The translations under genes and the position numbers were made by a program. This document shows positions 1-9,800 of a stretch of 64,000 nucleotides of DNA, in pieces; position 1 is the first letter of the stretch, and each line of letters begins with the position of its first letter. The DNA comes from Burkholderiales bacterium. GTDB taxonomy: Bacteria; Pseudomonadota; Gammaproteobacteria; Burkholderiales; Burkholderiaceae_C. The notes under the pieces were generated by a model. It was not told where the DNA came from and did not search any database. It was given only the letters and a program-made list of their open reading frames with translations. The DNA lies in assembly GCA_016000265.1 (NCBI GenBank), contig JAECRL010000001.1:496001-560000 (forward strand), written 5' to 3'.

Positions 1-101
1 AAGACGCTGTTGACGAAGCCCGACAGGAAGATGACGTAGCTCGATGCCGTCATCCACGTCGCGGCGCTGAAAGCGGTCTGTTCGGTTCGCTGCTGGCTCA
101 T
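1..101 (-). CDS. N-terminal fragment of a probable membrane protein (cut by window edge)
   Basis: An ATG at 99-101 on the minus strand opens a frame that runs off the left edge (33 codons seen). The visible residues are polar for about 12 positions (MSQQRTEQTAFS) and then become hydrophobic (SSYVIFLSGFVNSV), which looks like the start of a first membrane span. It lies 72 bases downstream of the response regulator gene on the same strand and could be the third gene of that operon. Too little is visible to name a family. Confidence 0.45.
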   Translation of the reverse strand, partial: MSQQRTEQTAFSAATWMTASSYVIFLSGFVNSV

Positions 102-173
102 GGTGCGAGATCATCGTCCCGGAATGCGACCGGATGGCGTCTGGCGCGCCGCTCAGTTGAGGGGACTTTCACC

Positions 174-803
174 TCAGACCAGGCCATTGCGGATGGCGTA
201 GACGGTGAGCTCGGAGTTGTTGGTCAAGCCCAGTTTTTCCAGCACCCGGGCGCGGTACACGCTCACCGTCTTGGGGCTCAGCAGCAGCTGCTCGGCGATG
301 TCGGACAGGCGCTTGCCCGACGCGATCATCACCAGGGTCTGCAGCTCGCGGTCGGAGAGCTTCTGGTGGGCGTCTTCCTGGGCCGGGGTGGTCAGGTTGT
401 CGACCAGCATCTGCGCCATCTCGGGCGTGACGTACTTTTTGCCCTGCGAGACGGTGCGCACGGCGGCGACGATCTGCGCGGCGTCGCTGCCCTTGTTGAG
501 GTAGCCCGAGGCCCCGGCCTTGAGTGCGCGCATGGCGTACTGGTCTTCGGGGTACATGGACACCACCAGCACCTTGACCGGGTTGCCCTCTTCCTTGAGC
601 ACGTGCAGCACGTCCAGGCCGCTGCGCCCGGGCAGGTTGATGTCGAGCACCAGCACGTCGCAGCTCTGGTCCCGAAACAGGGCGCGCAACTCGCCGTAGT
701 CGGCGGCCTCGCCCACGACGTCGATGTCATCGGCGTCGGCCAGGGTGTCGCGGATGCCGCGTCGGATCAGCGCGTGGTCGTCGCAGAGGATGACTTTGAT
801 CAT
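174..803 (-). CDS. NarL/FixJ-type (LuxR-family) response regulator
   Basis: This 209-residue DNA-binding response regulator has an N-terminal receiver domain (about 1-120) with acidic pair D8/D9, phospho-acceptor D54 in VLDINLPG and conserved K104. A LuxR-type helix-turn-helix follows (about 145-205, motif LSDRELQTLVMIASGKRLSD). Phosphorylation by its partner kinase should drive dimerisation and promoter binding. The ATG overlaps the stop of the kinase gene by 4 bases (ATGA), so the pair is translationally coupled and almost certainly cognate. The controlled genes cannot be read from the sequence; the membrane-protein gene just downstream is one candidate. Confidence 0.93.
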   Translation of the reverse strand: MIKVILCDDHALIRRGIRDTLADADDIDVVGEAADYGELRALFRDQSCDVLVLDINLPGRSGLDVLHVLKEEGNPVKVLVVSMYPEDQYAMRALKAGASGYLNKGSDAAQIVAAVRTVSQGKKYVTPEMAQMLVDNLTTPAQEDAHQKLSDRELQTLVMIASGKRLSDIAEQLLLSPKTVSVYRARVLEKLGLTNNSELTVYAIRNGLV

Positions 804-2023
804 AGGTTGCCCCAGGCGGTCGGATCGTCGGGATCCTGGTCGATGCCGGATGCGTCACCGTCCAGGCCGGGCAGCAGCCGGTCGATGAAGCCGTTTTCTG
901 GACCCGAGAGCGGAACCGACAGGATCAGCGAGGTGCCGCCACCGGGTTTGCTGCTGAGGTCCACCCAGCCGCCCACGGTTTCGGCCCGCTCGTGCAGGCC
1001 GCGGATCCCGAAGGACCGCGCCTTGGCCAGGTCCTCTGTGCTCAGGCCGCGTCCATTGTCGGTCACTTCGATGGACAGGACCCCGCCAGCCTGCGAGACA
1101 TCGACGCTCACGCGCGTGGCCTGTGCGTGTTTGGAGACATTCGTCAGCGCCTCTTGCGCAAAACGGTAGGCCACCAGGGGCACCCCCGGTGCGAGCTGCA
1201 TTTTTTCGTGGCTGGTGCGGAAGGTGGTTTCGATGCCGGTGCGTTTGCCGAAGCGGTCGGCCATCCACTGCAGGGCGGCCACCAGGCCTTGCTCCAGGAT
1301 GGCCGGGCGCAGGTTGTGCATGATGCGCTGGCTGGCCTCGTGGGCGTGGCCCACCGACTCCAGCGCCTGTTGCACGCGCTCGGCGATCTCCGGGTTGGGC
1401 GCGTGGCGGGCGATCCAGGCCAGGTCGAACTTCACGGCCGTCAGCGCGCCGCCCACGTCGTCGTGAATCTCGCGGGCGATGGCCGCGCGTTCCTGCTCGA
1501 TGCTGGTCTGCAGGTGCTGGGCCAGCTCGCGCAGCTGCTGGCGCGAGCGGGTGAGGGCGTGGTCGGCTCGTTGCTTGGCAATCCGCGTGCGATTGGCCTC
1601 GATGGCCAGCAGGGCGGCGGGGGCCAGGCGGGTGAGGTTGCTCTTGAGCAGGTAGTCGTTGGCGCCGTTGCGCATGGCCTGCACGGCGATGTCCTCGCCG
1701 ATCTCACCCGACACGAGGATGAAGGGCACCAGCTTGCCCATGGAGCGGACCTTGTCCAGCGCGGCCAGGCCCGAGTAGCCCGGCAGGTTGTAGTCCGACA
1801 GGATGATGTCCCAGTCCTGGGCGAGGGCCTCGATGAGGGCGGCCTCGGTTTCCACGCGGGTGATGTCGGCCTGGATGCCGCCGCGCATCAGGTGCACGGT
1901 CACGAGCGCGTGGTCGCCTTCGTTGTCTTCCAGGTGCAGCACTTTGAGCCGGACCGGGGGCATGGGGGTGCTGCCCGAGCCGGGGGGCGCGGATGGCGGT
2001 GGTGAGAACTGCGGCACAGGCAA
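800..2023 (-). CDS. Hybrid sensor: N-terminal receiver domain fused to HisKA_3 histidine kinase
   Basis: A 407-residue soluble protein with no membrane span. A receiver domain occupies about 25-145 (acidic residues at E32/D33, phospho-acceptor D77 in SDYNLPG). A charged, probably coiled helix (about 145-180) leads to a HisKA_3 dimerisation domain with H187 in REIHDDVGG, and then an HATPase with N box EALTNVSKHA and G boxes DNGRGL and GIRGLHER. The N-terminal receiver suggests the kinase is gated by another phosphotransfer system rather than by a direct ligand. The start is TTG at 2021-2023, preceded by AAGGA seven bases upstream. It overlaps the regulator gene downstream by 4 bases. Confidence 0.9.
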   Translation of the reverse strand: MPVPQFSPPPSAPPGSGSTPMPPVRLKVLHLEDNEGDHALVTVHLMRGGIQADITRVETEAALIEALAQDWDIILSDYNLPGYSGLAALDKVRSMGKLVPFILVSGEIGEDIAVQAMRNGANDYLLKSNLTRLAPAALLAIEANRTRIAKQRADHALTRSRQQLRELAQHLQTSIEQERAAIAREIHDDVGGALTAVKFDLAWIARHAPNPEIAERVQQALESVGHAHEASQRIMHNLRPAILEQGLVAALQWMADRFGKRTGIETTFRTSHEKMQLAPGVPLVAYRFAQEALTNVSKHAQATRVSVDVSQAGGVLSIEVTDNGRGLSTEDLAKARSFGIRGLHERAETVGGWVDLSSKPGGGTSLILSVPLSGPENGFIDRLLPGLDGDASGIDQDPDDPTAWGNL

Positions 2024-2230
2024 GTTTCAATCCTTCGATATACGCCAAGTTTTCCCGCGTCATTTTGGACAAGCCGCGGCTGGAAATGGAAAAAATTCTA
2101 ACAACCGGCAAAGGCGCGTGATCTGATTATGCAAATCCCTAAGGATCCCTGAAAACTTGCCGAGAACCCGATGTATCCGGTCATTCACAAGCGTGGTGGC
2201 CGCCATCCCACAAGGTTGAGTGGAGTCACG

Positions 2231-2680
2231 ATGAGCTACGAAGACCCCGGCACGACCTCGCCACCAGAGATGCCTCTGTTCCTGGCAGCGGAGTTGCAGG
2301 ACCACCTGATGACGGTGACCAACGACCTGGAGCGGCTCCAGCGCCTCCTCGACGACGCCTGCCTGGCCCTGATGGAAGGGTTTCACACCTCGGCCGGCCA
2401 GCTCGGCGAGGTGATCGACCTCGGGCACGAGATCACGCCCCACCTCCATGAGGTGCGCCAAACCCTGTTCAAGGCCGTCACGGCCTTGCAGTTTCAGGAC
2501 ATGGCCACGCAGTTGATCGCCCACACGAACAAACGGCTGCGCAATTGCGCCGACCAGATCGCACGCGACGCCTTGGGCGACGACGACCCGGATGGTGCCG
2601 CGGTGGTCGAAGACGGGCCGCTCAAGCCGAACCCCGTCACCCAGGACGAAATGGACGCCGGCTCGGTGGAGTTGTTCTAA
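2231..2680 (+). CDS. Short CheZ-like chemotaxis protein (putative CheY-P phosphatase)
   Basis: This 149-residue, mostly helical acidic protein sits directly upstream of cheY. The segment LQFQDMATQLIAH (about 87-99) resembles the CheZ catalytic helix: D90 and Q94 have the D-x3-Q spacing of the CheZ catalytic pair. After an acidic/proline linker the protein ends in GSVELF, a short acidic-hydrophobic tail reminiscent of the CheY-binding tail of CheZ. It is shorter than enterobacterial CheZ (about 214 residues). The ATG at 2231 has GGAG five bases upstream; an in-frame ATG at 2171 lacks such a site. The phosphatase role is inferred from the motif and position. Confidence 0.6.
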   Translation: MSYEDPGTTSPPEMPLFLAAELQDHLMTVTNDLERLQRLLDDACLALMEGFHTSAGQLGEVIDLGHEITPHLHEVRQTLFKAVTALQFQDMATQLIAHTNKRLRNCADQIARDALGDDDPDGAAVVEDGPLKPNPVTQDEMDAGSVELF

Positions 2681-2776
2681 AGAATGACATCCCACGTGCC
2701 GAAATCAACCATGCCGTTGACTGGTTCACCCCTCAAGCCCCAATCCTGAACACCTCATTCCAGTACGGAGAGCGCC

Positions 2777-3139
2777 ATGCACTCGATCCTTGCCGTCGAC
2801 GATTCCGCATCCATGCGTCAAATGGTCTCCTTCACGCTCAAGAGCGCGGGCTACAACGTGATCGAGGCCGTGGACGGCCAGGACGCCTTGGAGAAGGCCG
2901 GCGGTCGCAGCTTCGACCTGGTGCTGACCGACCAGAACATGCCCCGCATGGACGGCATCAGCCTGACCAAGAAGCTGCGTGAGAGCGCGCAGTTCAAAAG
3001 CACCCCGATCTTGATCCTGACCACCGAGTCCAGCGATCAGATGAAGCAGGCCGGGCGCGCCGCGGGCGCCACCGGCTGGCTGGTCAAGCCGTTCGACCCG
3101 AACAAGCTGATCGAAGTCATCCAAAAAGTGATCCGCTGA
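2777..3139 (+). CDS. cheY: CheY-type single-domain response regulator
   Basis: A 120-residue stand-alone receiver domain. The pocket residues are visible: D8/D9, phospho-acceptor D52 in VLTDQNMP, T82/T83 and K104 in WLVKPFD. There is no output domain, so it should act by protein contact, classically at the flagellar motor switch. It lies between the CheZ-like gene and cheA on the same strand, which fits the phosphoryl acceptor of this CheA. Plain receiver proteins in such clusters can also act as phosphate sinks, so motor binding is inferred. Confidence 0.9.
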   Translation: MHSILAVDDSASMRQMVSFTLKSAGYNVIEAVDGQDALEKAGGRSFDLVLTDQNMPRMDGISLTKKLRESAQFKSTPILILTTESSDQMKQAGRAAGATGWLVKPFDPNKLIEVIQKVIR

Positions 3140-3203
3140 CCCGCTGATCGCGCCGCAGCCCTCGGGCGCCCCCGGGCAACACGACGAACATCTGGAGCCA
3201 GAC

Positions 3204-5324
3204 ATGGCAGACACGAGCACCGACAACAGCACGTCTTCGGCGGGCATCGACCTCAGCCAGTTCTATCAGGTCTTCTTTGAAGAGGCCGGAGAGAACCTGG
3301 AAAACATGGAGCAGCTCCTGCTGGAGCTCGACATCGAGGCCGCCGACGACGAAGAGCTCAACGCCATCTTCCGCTGTGCCCACTCCATCAAGGGCGGCGC
3401 CGCCACCTTCGGTTTCTCCGACGTGGCCGAGCTGACGCACCAGATGGAGACGTTGCTCGACAAGCTGCGCCGCCACGAGCTGGTGCCCACGCCGCCGATG
3501 GTCGACGTGCTGCTGCAGTCGGGTGACGCGCTCAAGGCCATGCTGGGACGCCACCAGGGCTCCGGAGCCGATGCCATCGACACCACCGAACTGCTGGTCA
3601 ACATCCGCGCCATGTCGGCCGGAGAGGCCCCGGTGGTCGCGGTGGCTGCCCACGTGGCCGCTCCTGTGCCGGCGCCAGCCCCCGCGGCAGCAGCGACCGC
3701 CGTGGCCGCCACGCCTCAGGCAGGCGCCCCCACCGAAGGCCAGCGCACGGTCGAACTGCGCGTCGGTCCCTTGAGCGACCCCGCTCAGGCCGACAACCTC
3801 GTCGAGCTGTTCAAGGAAATCGTCGACCTGGGCACCATCGAGGCCTTGCCCGATGAGCCGTCCCTGGCCGGGGTGCGCCGCTTCAAGGTGAGCACCGCCA
3901 CCGCCGAGTCCGAGCTGATGGACCTGTTCACCTTCCACGTCGCCCGTGAGCAGGTGGTGTTCGTGGCCCATGGGGCCCCGGTGCCCCCCGCGTCGGCTGC
4001 CACGCCGCCGCAGGAAGACGCCACCTTCGGCTTCTTTGACAACGCGCCGGGCGCGCCGGACAAGGCCCCGGCAGCCGCCTCCGCCGAGCCCGTCAGCGCC
4101 AAGCCCGCCACCGTGGCCGCCCGCCCCGCCGCCAAGGCAGACAAGCCCGCGGCCGCCCCGGAAGCCTCGACCATCCGCGTCTCCGTCGAGAAGGTCGACC
4201 AGCTCATCAACCTGGTGGGCGAGCTCGTCATCACCCAGGCCATGCTGGCCCAGAACAGCCGCGGCCTGGACCCGGTCGTCTACCAGCAGCTGGTCACCGG
4301 GCTGACCGACCTGGACCGCAACACCCGCGACCTGCAAGAGGCCGTGATGTCGATCCGGATGATTCCGATGTCGACGGTCTTCAGCCGCTTCCCGCGCATG
4401 CTGCGCGACCTGGCCAACAAGCTGGGCAAGAAGGTCGAGCTGGTCACCCAGGGTGAAGCCACCGAGCTGGACAAGGGCTTGGTCGAGAAGATCACCGACC
4501 CGCTGACCCACCTCGTGCGCAACTCCTGCGACCACGGCGTGGAGATGCCGGCCGATCGCCTGGCCCGGGGCAAGCCCGAGGTGGGCACCATCACCCTGGC
4601 GGCCTCGCACCAGGGCGGCTCCATCGTCATCGAAGTGCGCGACGACGGCCGCGGCCTGTCGCGCGAGAAGCTGCTCAAGAAGGCCCGCGAGAAAGGCATC
4701 GACGCCCCCGACAGCCTGACCGACAACGAGGTCTGGAACCTGATCTTTGCGCCGGGCTTCTCCACCGCCGAGGAGGTCACCGATGTGTCCGGGCGCGGCG
4801 TGGGCATGGACGTGGTCAAGAAGAACATCACCTCGCTGGGCGGCACGGTCGAGATCGATTCGGCCGAAGGCTACGGCATGCGCGTGGCGGTTCGACTGCC
4901 GCTGACGCTGGCCATCATGGACGGCATGAGCGTGGGCGTGGGCGAAGAGGTCTACATCCTGCCGCTGTCCTCGGTGGTCGAGAGCTTCCAGGTCAGCACC
5001 GAGATGATCAAGACCGTGGGTGGCTCTGGCCGCGTGGTCGAGGTCCGCGAGGAGTACATGCCGGTCATCGAGCTGGAGAAGGTCTTCCAGGTGCCTCGAT
5101 TCGACTGGGAGCACAACAGCGGGATCATGGTGGTGGTCGAGGCCGAGAGCGGTCGCGTGGCCCTGCTGGTCGATGAGCTGCTGGGCCAGCAACAGGTGGT
5201 CGTCAAGAACCTGGAATCCAACTACCGCAAGGTCAACGACGTCTCGGGCGCCACCATCATGGGTGACGGCCGGGTGGCACTGATTCTGGACGTGGGCAGC
5301 CTGGTGCGCCGCTCGCGCCACTGA
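3204..5324 (+). CDS. cheA: Chemotaxis histidine kinase CheA
   Basis: A 706-residue CheA. The HPt domain (about 15-125) has H60 in CAHSIKGGAATFG. An Ala/Pro linker precedes a small domain (about 180-265, RTVELRVGPLSD onward) in the place of the CheY/CheB-binding P2 domain. A second Ala/Pro linker leads to the P3 dimerisation domain (TIRVSVEKVDQLINLVGEL), the HATPase (N box HLVRNSCDHGVE; G boxes DDGRGL and GRGVGMDVVKK) and a C-terminal CheW-like domain. It autophosphorylates in receptor arrays and passes phosphate to CheY. A ctggag ribosome site precedes the ATG. The array receptor is not encoded nearby. Confidence 0.96.
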   Translation: MADTSTDNSTSSAGIDLSQFYQVFFEEAGENLENMEQLLLELDIEAADDEELNAIFRCAHSIKGGAATFGFSDVAELTHQMETLLDKLRRHELVPTPPMVDVLLQSGDALKAMLGRHQGSGADAIDTTELLVNIRAMSAGEAPVVAVAAHVAAPVPAPAPAAAATAVAATPQAGAPTEGQRTVELRVGPLSDPAQADNLVELFKEIVDLGTIEALPDEPSLAGVRRFKVSTATAESELMDLFTFHVAREQVVFVAHGAPVPPASAATPPQEDATFGFFDNAPGAPDKAPAAASAEPVSAKPATVAARPAAKADKPAAAPEASTIRVSVEKVDQLINLVGELVITQAMLAQNSRGLDPVVYQQLVTGLTDLDRNTRDLQEAVMSIRMIPMSTVFSRFPRMLRDLANKLGKKVELVTQGEATELDKGLVEKITDPLTHLVRNSCDHGVEMPADRLARGKPEVGTITLAASHQGGSIVIEVRDDGRGLSREKLLKKAREKGIDAPDSLTDNEVWNLIFAPGFSTAEEVTDVSGRGVGMDVVKKNITSLGGTVEIDSAEGYGMRVAVRLPLTLAIMDGMSVGVGEEVYILPLSSVVESFQVSTEMIKTVGGSGRVVEVREEYMPVIELEKVFQVPRFDWEHNSGIMVVVEAESGRVALLVDELLGQQQVVVKNLESNYRKVNDVSGATIMGDGRVALILDVGSLVRRSRH

Positions 5325-5361
5325 TCGCCAAGTACGTCTTCAGGCAAGAGGAGCAGATGCA

Positions 5362-5847
5362 ATGGGCATGATGGAAAAACTGGACGTGCAGACACAGCAG
5401 ACCGAGCTGGCACGCGAGTACCTCACCTTCCGGCTGGGAGACGAGGAGTACGGCATCGACATCCTGAAGGTGCAGGAGATCCGGGGCTACGAGAACCCGA
5501 CCCGCATCGCCAATGCGCCGCACTTCCTCAAAGGCGTGGTCAACCTGCGCGGCACCATCGTGCCGATCGTGGACCTGCGGCTGCGCTTCGGCTGCAGCTC
5601 CTCCGAGTACAACGCCTTCACCGTGACCATCGTGCTGCACATCGGGCAGCGCACCATCGGCACGGTGGTGGACTCGGTCAGCGACGTCATGGAGATCCCG
5701 GTGGAGGCCGTGCGGCCTGCGCCGGAGATGAGCTCGGCCATCGACGCGGCCTACATCCGGGGCCTGGCCCAGGTGGGCGAGCGCATGGTCATCCTGCTGG
5801 ACATCGAGAGCATGCTGATGAGCCAGGACATGGGCCTGATCGACTGA
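5362..5847 (+). CDS. cheW: Chemotaxis coupling protein CheW
   Basis: A 161-residue adaptor made of one CheW domain. It links CheA to chemoreceptors in the membrane-associated array. The typical core is present: YLTFRLGDEEYGIDILKVQE near the N-terminus, then GVVNLRGTIVPIVDLR around residues 67-82. AAGAGGAG at 5346-5353 lies eight bases before the ATG. The gene follows cheA by 37 bases on the same strand, so the two should be co-transcribed. The sequence has no unusual features. Confidence 0.95.
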   Translation: MGMMEKLDVQTQQTELAREYLTFRLGDEEYGIDILKVQEIRGYENPTRIANAPHFLKGVVNLRGTIVPIVDLRLRFGCSSSEYNAFTVTIVLHIGQRTIGTVVDSVSDVMEIPVEAVRPAPEMSSAIDAAYIRGLAQVGERMVILLDIESMLMSQDMGLID

Positions 5848-5914
5848 CTTCTGGCAGTGCCGCAGCCGTGTGCGGAACGTTCTTCACGGCGTCAGACAAC
5901 CTGAGGGATTCGAC

Positions 5915-6376
5915 ATGATGATGCAACGCAAGTGGGCCGTCGCGATGGCCCTGTTCGCTGGCCTGTCCACCGCCTGGGCGGCCGACGGCGGCGCGACCAA
6001 GGACGACGCCACCTCGATGGTGCAAAAGGGCGTGGCCCACGTGAAGTCCGCCGGCAAGGACAAGGCCTACGCCGAGTTCACCGACAAAGCCAATGCCGCC
6101 TGGCGCAAGGACGACCTCTACCTGGTTGTCTATGGCCTGGATGGCACCGTGCACGCCCACGGCGCCAACGCCAAGATGGTCGGCAAGAACCTCATCGAGC
6201 TCAAGGACATCGACGGCAAGCTCTTCGTCAAGGAGCGCGTCGACATGGCCAAGACCAAGGCCTCGTTCTGGCAGGACTACAAGTTCACCAACCCCGAGAC
6301 CAAGAAGATCGAGCCCAAGAGCATGTACTGCGAGAAGCTCGACGACACCGTGGTTTGCGGCGGCATCTACAAGTGA
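5915..6376 (+). CDS. Periplasmic single-Cache-domain protein
   Basis: A 153-residue exported protein. The start at 5915 (GAGGG seven bases upstream) gives a clear signal peptide, MMMQRKWAVAMALFAGLSTAWA, cleaved before ADGG. The mature part resembles a Cache_2 small-molecule-binding domain: DDLYLVVYGLDGTVHAHG, then NLIELKDIDGKLFVKE, ending VCGGIYK. Such domains are usually the extracellular half of chemoreceptors or kinases; here there is no transmembrane or signalling part. It follows cheW by 67 bases and may deliver a signal to a separate receptor, but no binding partner can be named. The ligand is unknown; short carboxylates are common ligands of this fold. Confidence 0.75.
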   Translation: MMMQRKWAVAMALFAGLSTAWAADGGATKDDATSMVQKGVAHVKSAGKDKAYAEFTDKANAAWRKDDLYLVVYGLDGTVHAHGANAKMVGKNLIELKDIDGKLFVKERVDMAKTKASFWQDYKFTNPETKKIEPKSMYCEKLDDTVVCGGIYK

Positions 6377-6378
6377 GT

Positions 6379-6816
6379 TCAGCCCGCCGGCCCTGAGAGG
6401 CTGGCGGCGATCAGGGCATCGACCTCGCTGAGGGGTCGGGCCAGGCGGGCCTCGGCGCCGCCGACCGCGCGCTGCGCCGGTGCCCAGACGGGCGCGGGCC
6501 AGCGCGCATCCCATTCAAAGCGCGCGATCACGTGCCAGTGCAGGTGCGGCACCACGTTGCCCAGGCTGGCCAGGTTGACTTTGGTGGGCTGCAGCTGCTC
6601 GCGCAACACCGTCTCGACCTTGGCCACGGCCTGCATGATGCGGCTGCGATCGGGCGGCGGCAGGTCGGTCCACTCGGCCACGTGCGCGTTCCAGATGACG
6701 CGGTAGAAGGCCGGGTGGTCGACGTCGGTCGCGCGGATCACGCGCAAGGTGTCATCCCGGAAGACGGGCAGGCCGCCTTCCTGAATGCACAGCTCGCAAC
6801 CGGTCACCGGGCTCAC
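6379..6816 (-). CDS. HIT-family nucleotide-binding protein
   Basis: A 145-residue histidine-triad protein with the active-site motif HLHWHVIAR (about 93-101) and a CELC motif near the N-terminus (C7 and C10). HIT proteins are hydrolases or transferases acting on nucleoside phosphoramidates and dinucleoside polyphosphates. The start is GTG at 6814-6816, overlapping the stop of the upstream dehydrogenase gene by 4 bases (GTGA), so the two are translationally coupled. It converges with the Cache gene, leaving only two bases between the stops. The physiological substrate is not predictable. Confidence 0.88.
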   Translation of the reverse strand: MSPVTGCELCIQEGGLPVFRDDTLRVIRATDVDHPAFYRVIWNAHVAEWTDLPPPDRSRIMQAVAKVETVLREQLQPTKVNLASLGNVVPHLHWHVIARFEWDARWPAPVWAPAQRAVGGAEARLARPLSEVDALIAASLSGPAG

Positions 6817-9800
6817 ACCAGCACGCGCTCGATGCCGCCCGTGTTGGCCTTGGCCACGTACTCCGGCATCCAGTTCTCGCCCAGGATCTGCCTGGCCATC
6901 TCGACGACGATGTAGTCGGCTTCGAGCAAGCCGTTTTTCGTGTCTTCGCCGTAGCGGCTCAAGCCCTGCAGGCAGGCGGGGCAGGACGTCAGGATCTTGA
7001 CGTTGTCCTTCTCGCCCAGCAGGCCCTGGCCGCGCAGCTCGGCTTCACCCTTGCGGATCTCCTCTTCCTTGCGGAAGCGGATCTGCGTGGAGATGTCCGG
7101 GCGGTTGACGGCCAGCGTGCCGGCCTCGCCGCAGCAGCGTTCGGACTTGATGACGCCGTCGCCCACCAGGGACTTGACGGTCTTCATCGGGTCCTGCAGC
7201 TTCATGGGGCTGTGGCAGGGGTCGTGGTACAGGTAGGCTTCCTTGCTGGCCAGGGTGATGCCCTTCTCCAGCAGGTACTCGTGGATGTCGATGATGCGGC
7301 AGCCGGGGAAGATCTTGTCGAACTGGTAGCCCTGCAGCTGGTCGTAGCAGGTGCCGCAGCTGACCACCACCGTCTTGATGTCCAGGTAGTTCAGCGTGTT
7401 GGCCACGCGGTGGAACAGCACCCGGTTGTCGGTGATCATCTTCTCGGCCTTGTCGAACTGGCCGGCGCCGCGTTGCGGGTAGCCGCAGCACAGGTAGCCC
7501 GGCGGCAGCACGGTCTGCACGCCGGCATGCCACAGCATGGCCTGCGTGGCCAGCCCCACCTGGCTGAACAGGCGCTCCGAGCCGCAGCCGGGGAAGTAGA
7601 ACACCGCCTCGGTGTCGGCCGTGGTCGCCTTCGGGTCGCGGATGATGGGGACGTAGTCCTTGTCCTCGATGTCCAGCAAGGCGCGCGCGGTCTTCTTGGG
7701 CAGGCCGCCCGGCATCTTCTTGTTGATGAAGTGGATGATCTCCTGCTTCAGCGGGGCCTTGCCCACGGTGGCCGGTGGTGCATCGGTCTGCTTGCGCGCC
7801 ATCACCTTCAGCACCTCGTTGCCCAGCCGTTGCAACGGCATGGCCACGTCCACCAGCGCGCTGCGCACGATCTTGATGGTCTGCGGGTTGTTGGTGTTGA
7901 GCATGAGCATGCCGGCCGCGCCCGCGGGGCGGAAGCTCTTCTTGCCCATCTTGTTGAGCAGGTTGCGCATGTTCATCGACACGTCGCCGAAGTCGATCTT
8001 GACCGGGCAGGGTGTCAGGCACTTGTGGCAGACCGTGCAGTGGTCGGCCACGTCCTCGAACTCGGACCAGTGCTTGATCGACACGCCGCGGCGCGTCTGC
8101 TCTTCGTACAGGAAGGCCTCGATCAGCAGCGAGGTCGCCAGGATCTTGTTGCGCGGGCTGTAGAGCAGGTTCGCGCGCGGCACGTGGGTGGCGCACACCG
8201 GCTTGCATTTGCCGCAGCGCAGGCAGTCCTTCATGGACGTGGCGATGTCGCCGATGTCCGACTGCTGCATGATCAGCGACTCGTGGCCCATCAGCCCGAA
8301 GGAGGGCGTGTATGCCTCGGTCAGGTCGGCGGCGTGGACGTCGTCGCCCAGCGCCTTCAGGGCGGCGCCGCGCAGCAGCTTGCCCTTGTTGAAGCGGCCT
8401 TGCGGGTCAACGCGCTGCTTGTAGGCCGTGAAGTTGGCCATCTCCTCGTCGGTCAGGAACTCCAGCTTGGTGATGCCGATGCCGTGTTCGCCCGAGATGA
8501 CGCCGTCCAGGCTGCGCGCCAGCTTCATGATGCGGGCCACGGCTTCGTGCGCCGTCTGCAGCATCTCGTAGTTGTCGGAGTTGACCGGGATGTTGGTGTG
8601 CACGTTGCCGTCGCCGGCGTGCATGTGCAGGGCCACCCACACGCGCCCGCGCAGCACCTGCTTGTGGATGCGCTTGAGCTCGTCGATGACGGGGCTGAGC
8701 GCGGCGCCGTTGAAGACCTTGGCCAGCGGCTCGCGCACTTCCTTCTTCCAGCCGGCGCGGATGCTCCACGTCTGCAGCAGGTTGAAGACGGTGTCGCGGC
8801 CCGCGGTGTTGTCGTCCGGGGTGTAGGCGCCGTTGCGGTGCTGCTCGTAGCCCAGGGCCACGAGCTCGGCGTCGACTTCGCTCAGCGGCGTGTCGATGCG
8901 CTCGTGCAGGAAGGTCCAGCGTGCGCGCACCTGTGCCAGCAGGGCTTGTGCGGCCTGAACCTTCTCGGTGAGCTGCTCGTCGCTGGGCAGCTCGGAGGGG
9001 TCATCGGCCTTGCCCATGAAGCTGGCGATGGCCGCGTTGCCGCCCTTGAAGAAGGCATCAAACGCGTCGAGCAGGGCCAGCTTGTTGCGCAGGCTCAACT
9101 CGATGTTGATGCGCTCGATGCCCAGCGTGTACTCGCCCATGCGCGGCAGCGGGATCACCACGTCTTCGTTGACCTTGAAGGCATTGGTGTGCTTGGCGAT
9201 GGCGGCGGTGCGCTTGCGGTCGGCCCAGAACTTCTTGCGGGCATCCGAGCTGACGGCCACGAAGCCCTCGCCGTTGCGGCCGTTGGCCAGGCGGATGACC
9301 TCGCTGGTGGCGCGGGCCACGCGGTCTTCGTCGTCACCGACGATGTCACCGATCAGCACCATCTTGGGCAAACCATTGCCGCCCACGGCGCGCTTGCTCT
9401 TGGTGGCGTAGCCCACGGCCTTGAGGTAGCGGTCGTCGAGGTGCTCCAGGCCGGCCAGGATGGCGCCGCCCGGCTGCTTCATCTCCTCGAACATGAAGTC
9501 CTTGATCTCGACGATCGAGGGCACGCACAGGGTCGGGTTGCCGAAGAACTCCAGGCACACCGTTCGGGTGTGCTTGGGCATGCGGTGCACGATCCAGCGC
9601 GCGCTGGTGATCAGGCCGTCGCAGCCTTCCTTCTGGATGCCGGGCAGGCCGGCGAGGAACTTGTCGGTGACGTCCTTGCCCAGGCCTTCCTTGCGGAAGA
9701 CGCGGCCCGGGATGTCGAGGCGTTCGGTGCGGATGGGGGTCTTGCCATCGGCCTGGAAGTAGCGCAGCTCGAAGCTGGCCAGGGGGATGTCGTGGATCTT

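Noticed and set aside
3117..5321. Minus-strand open frame of 734 codons opposite cheA
   Set aside because: The protein is His/Asp/Leu/Gly-rich low-complexity text typical of antisense frames in GC-rich genes; cheA on the plus strand has all its domains.
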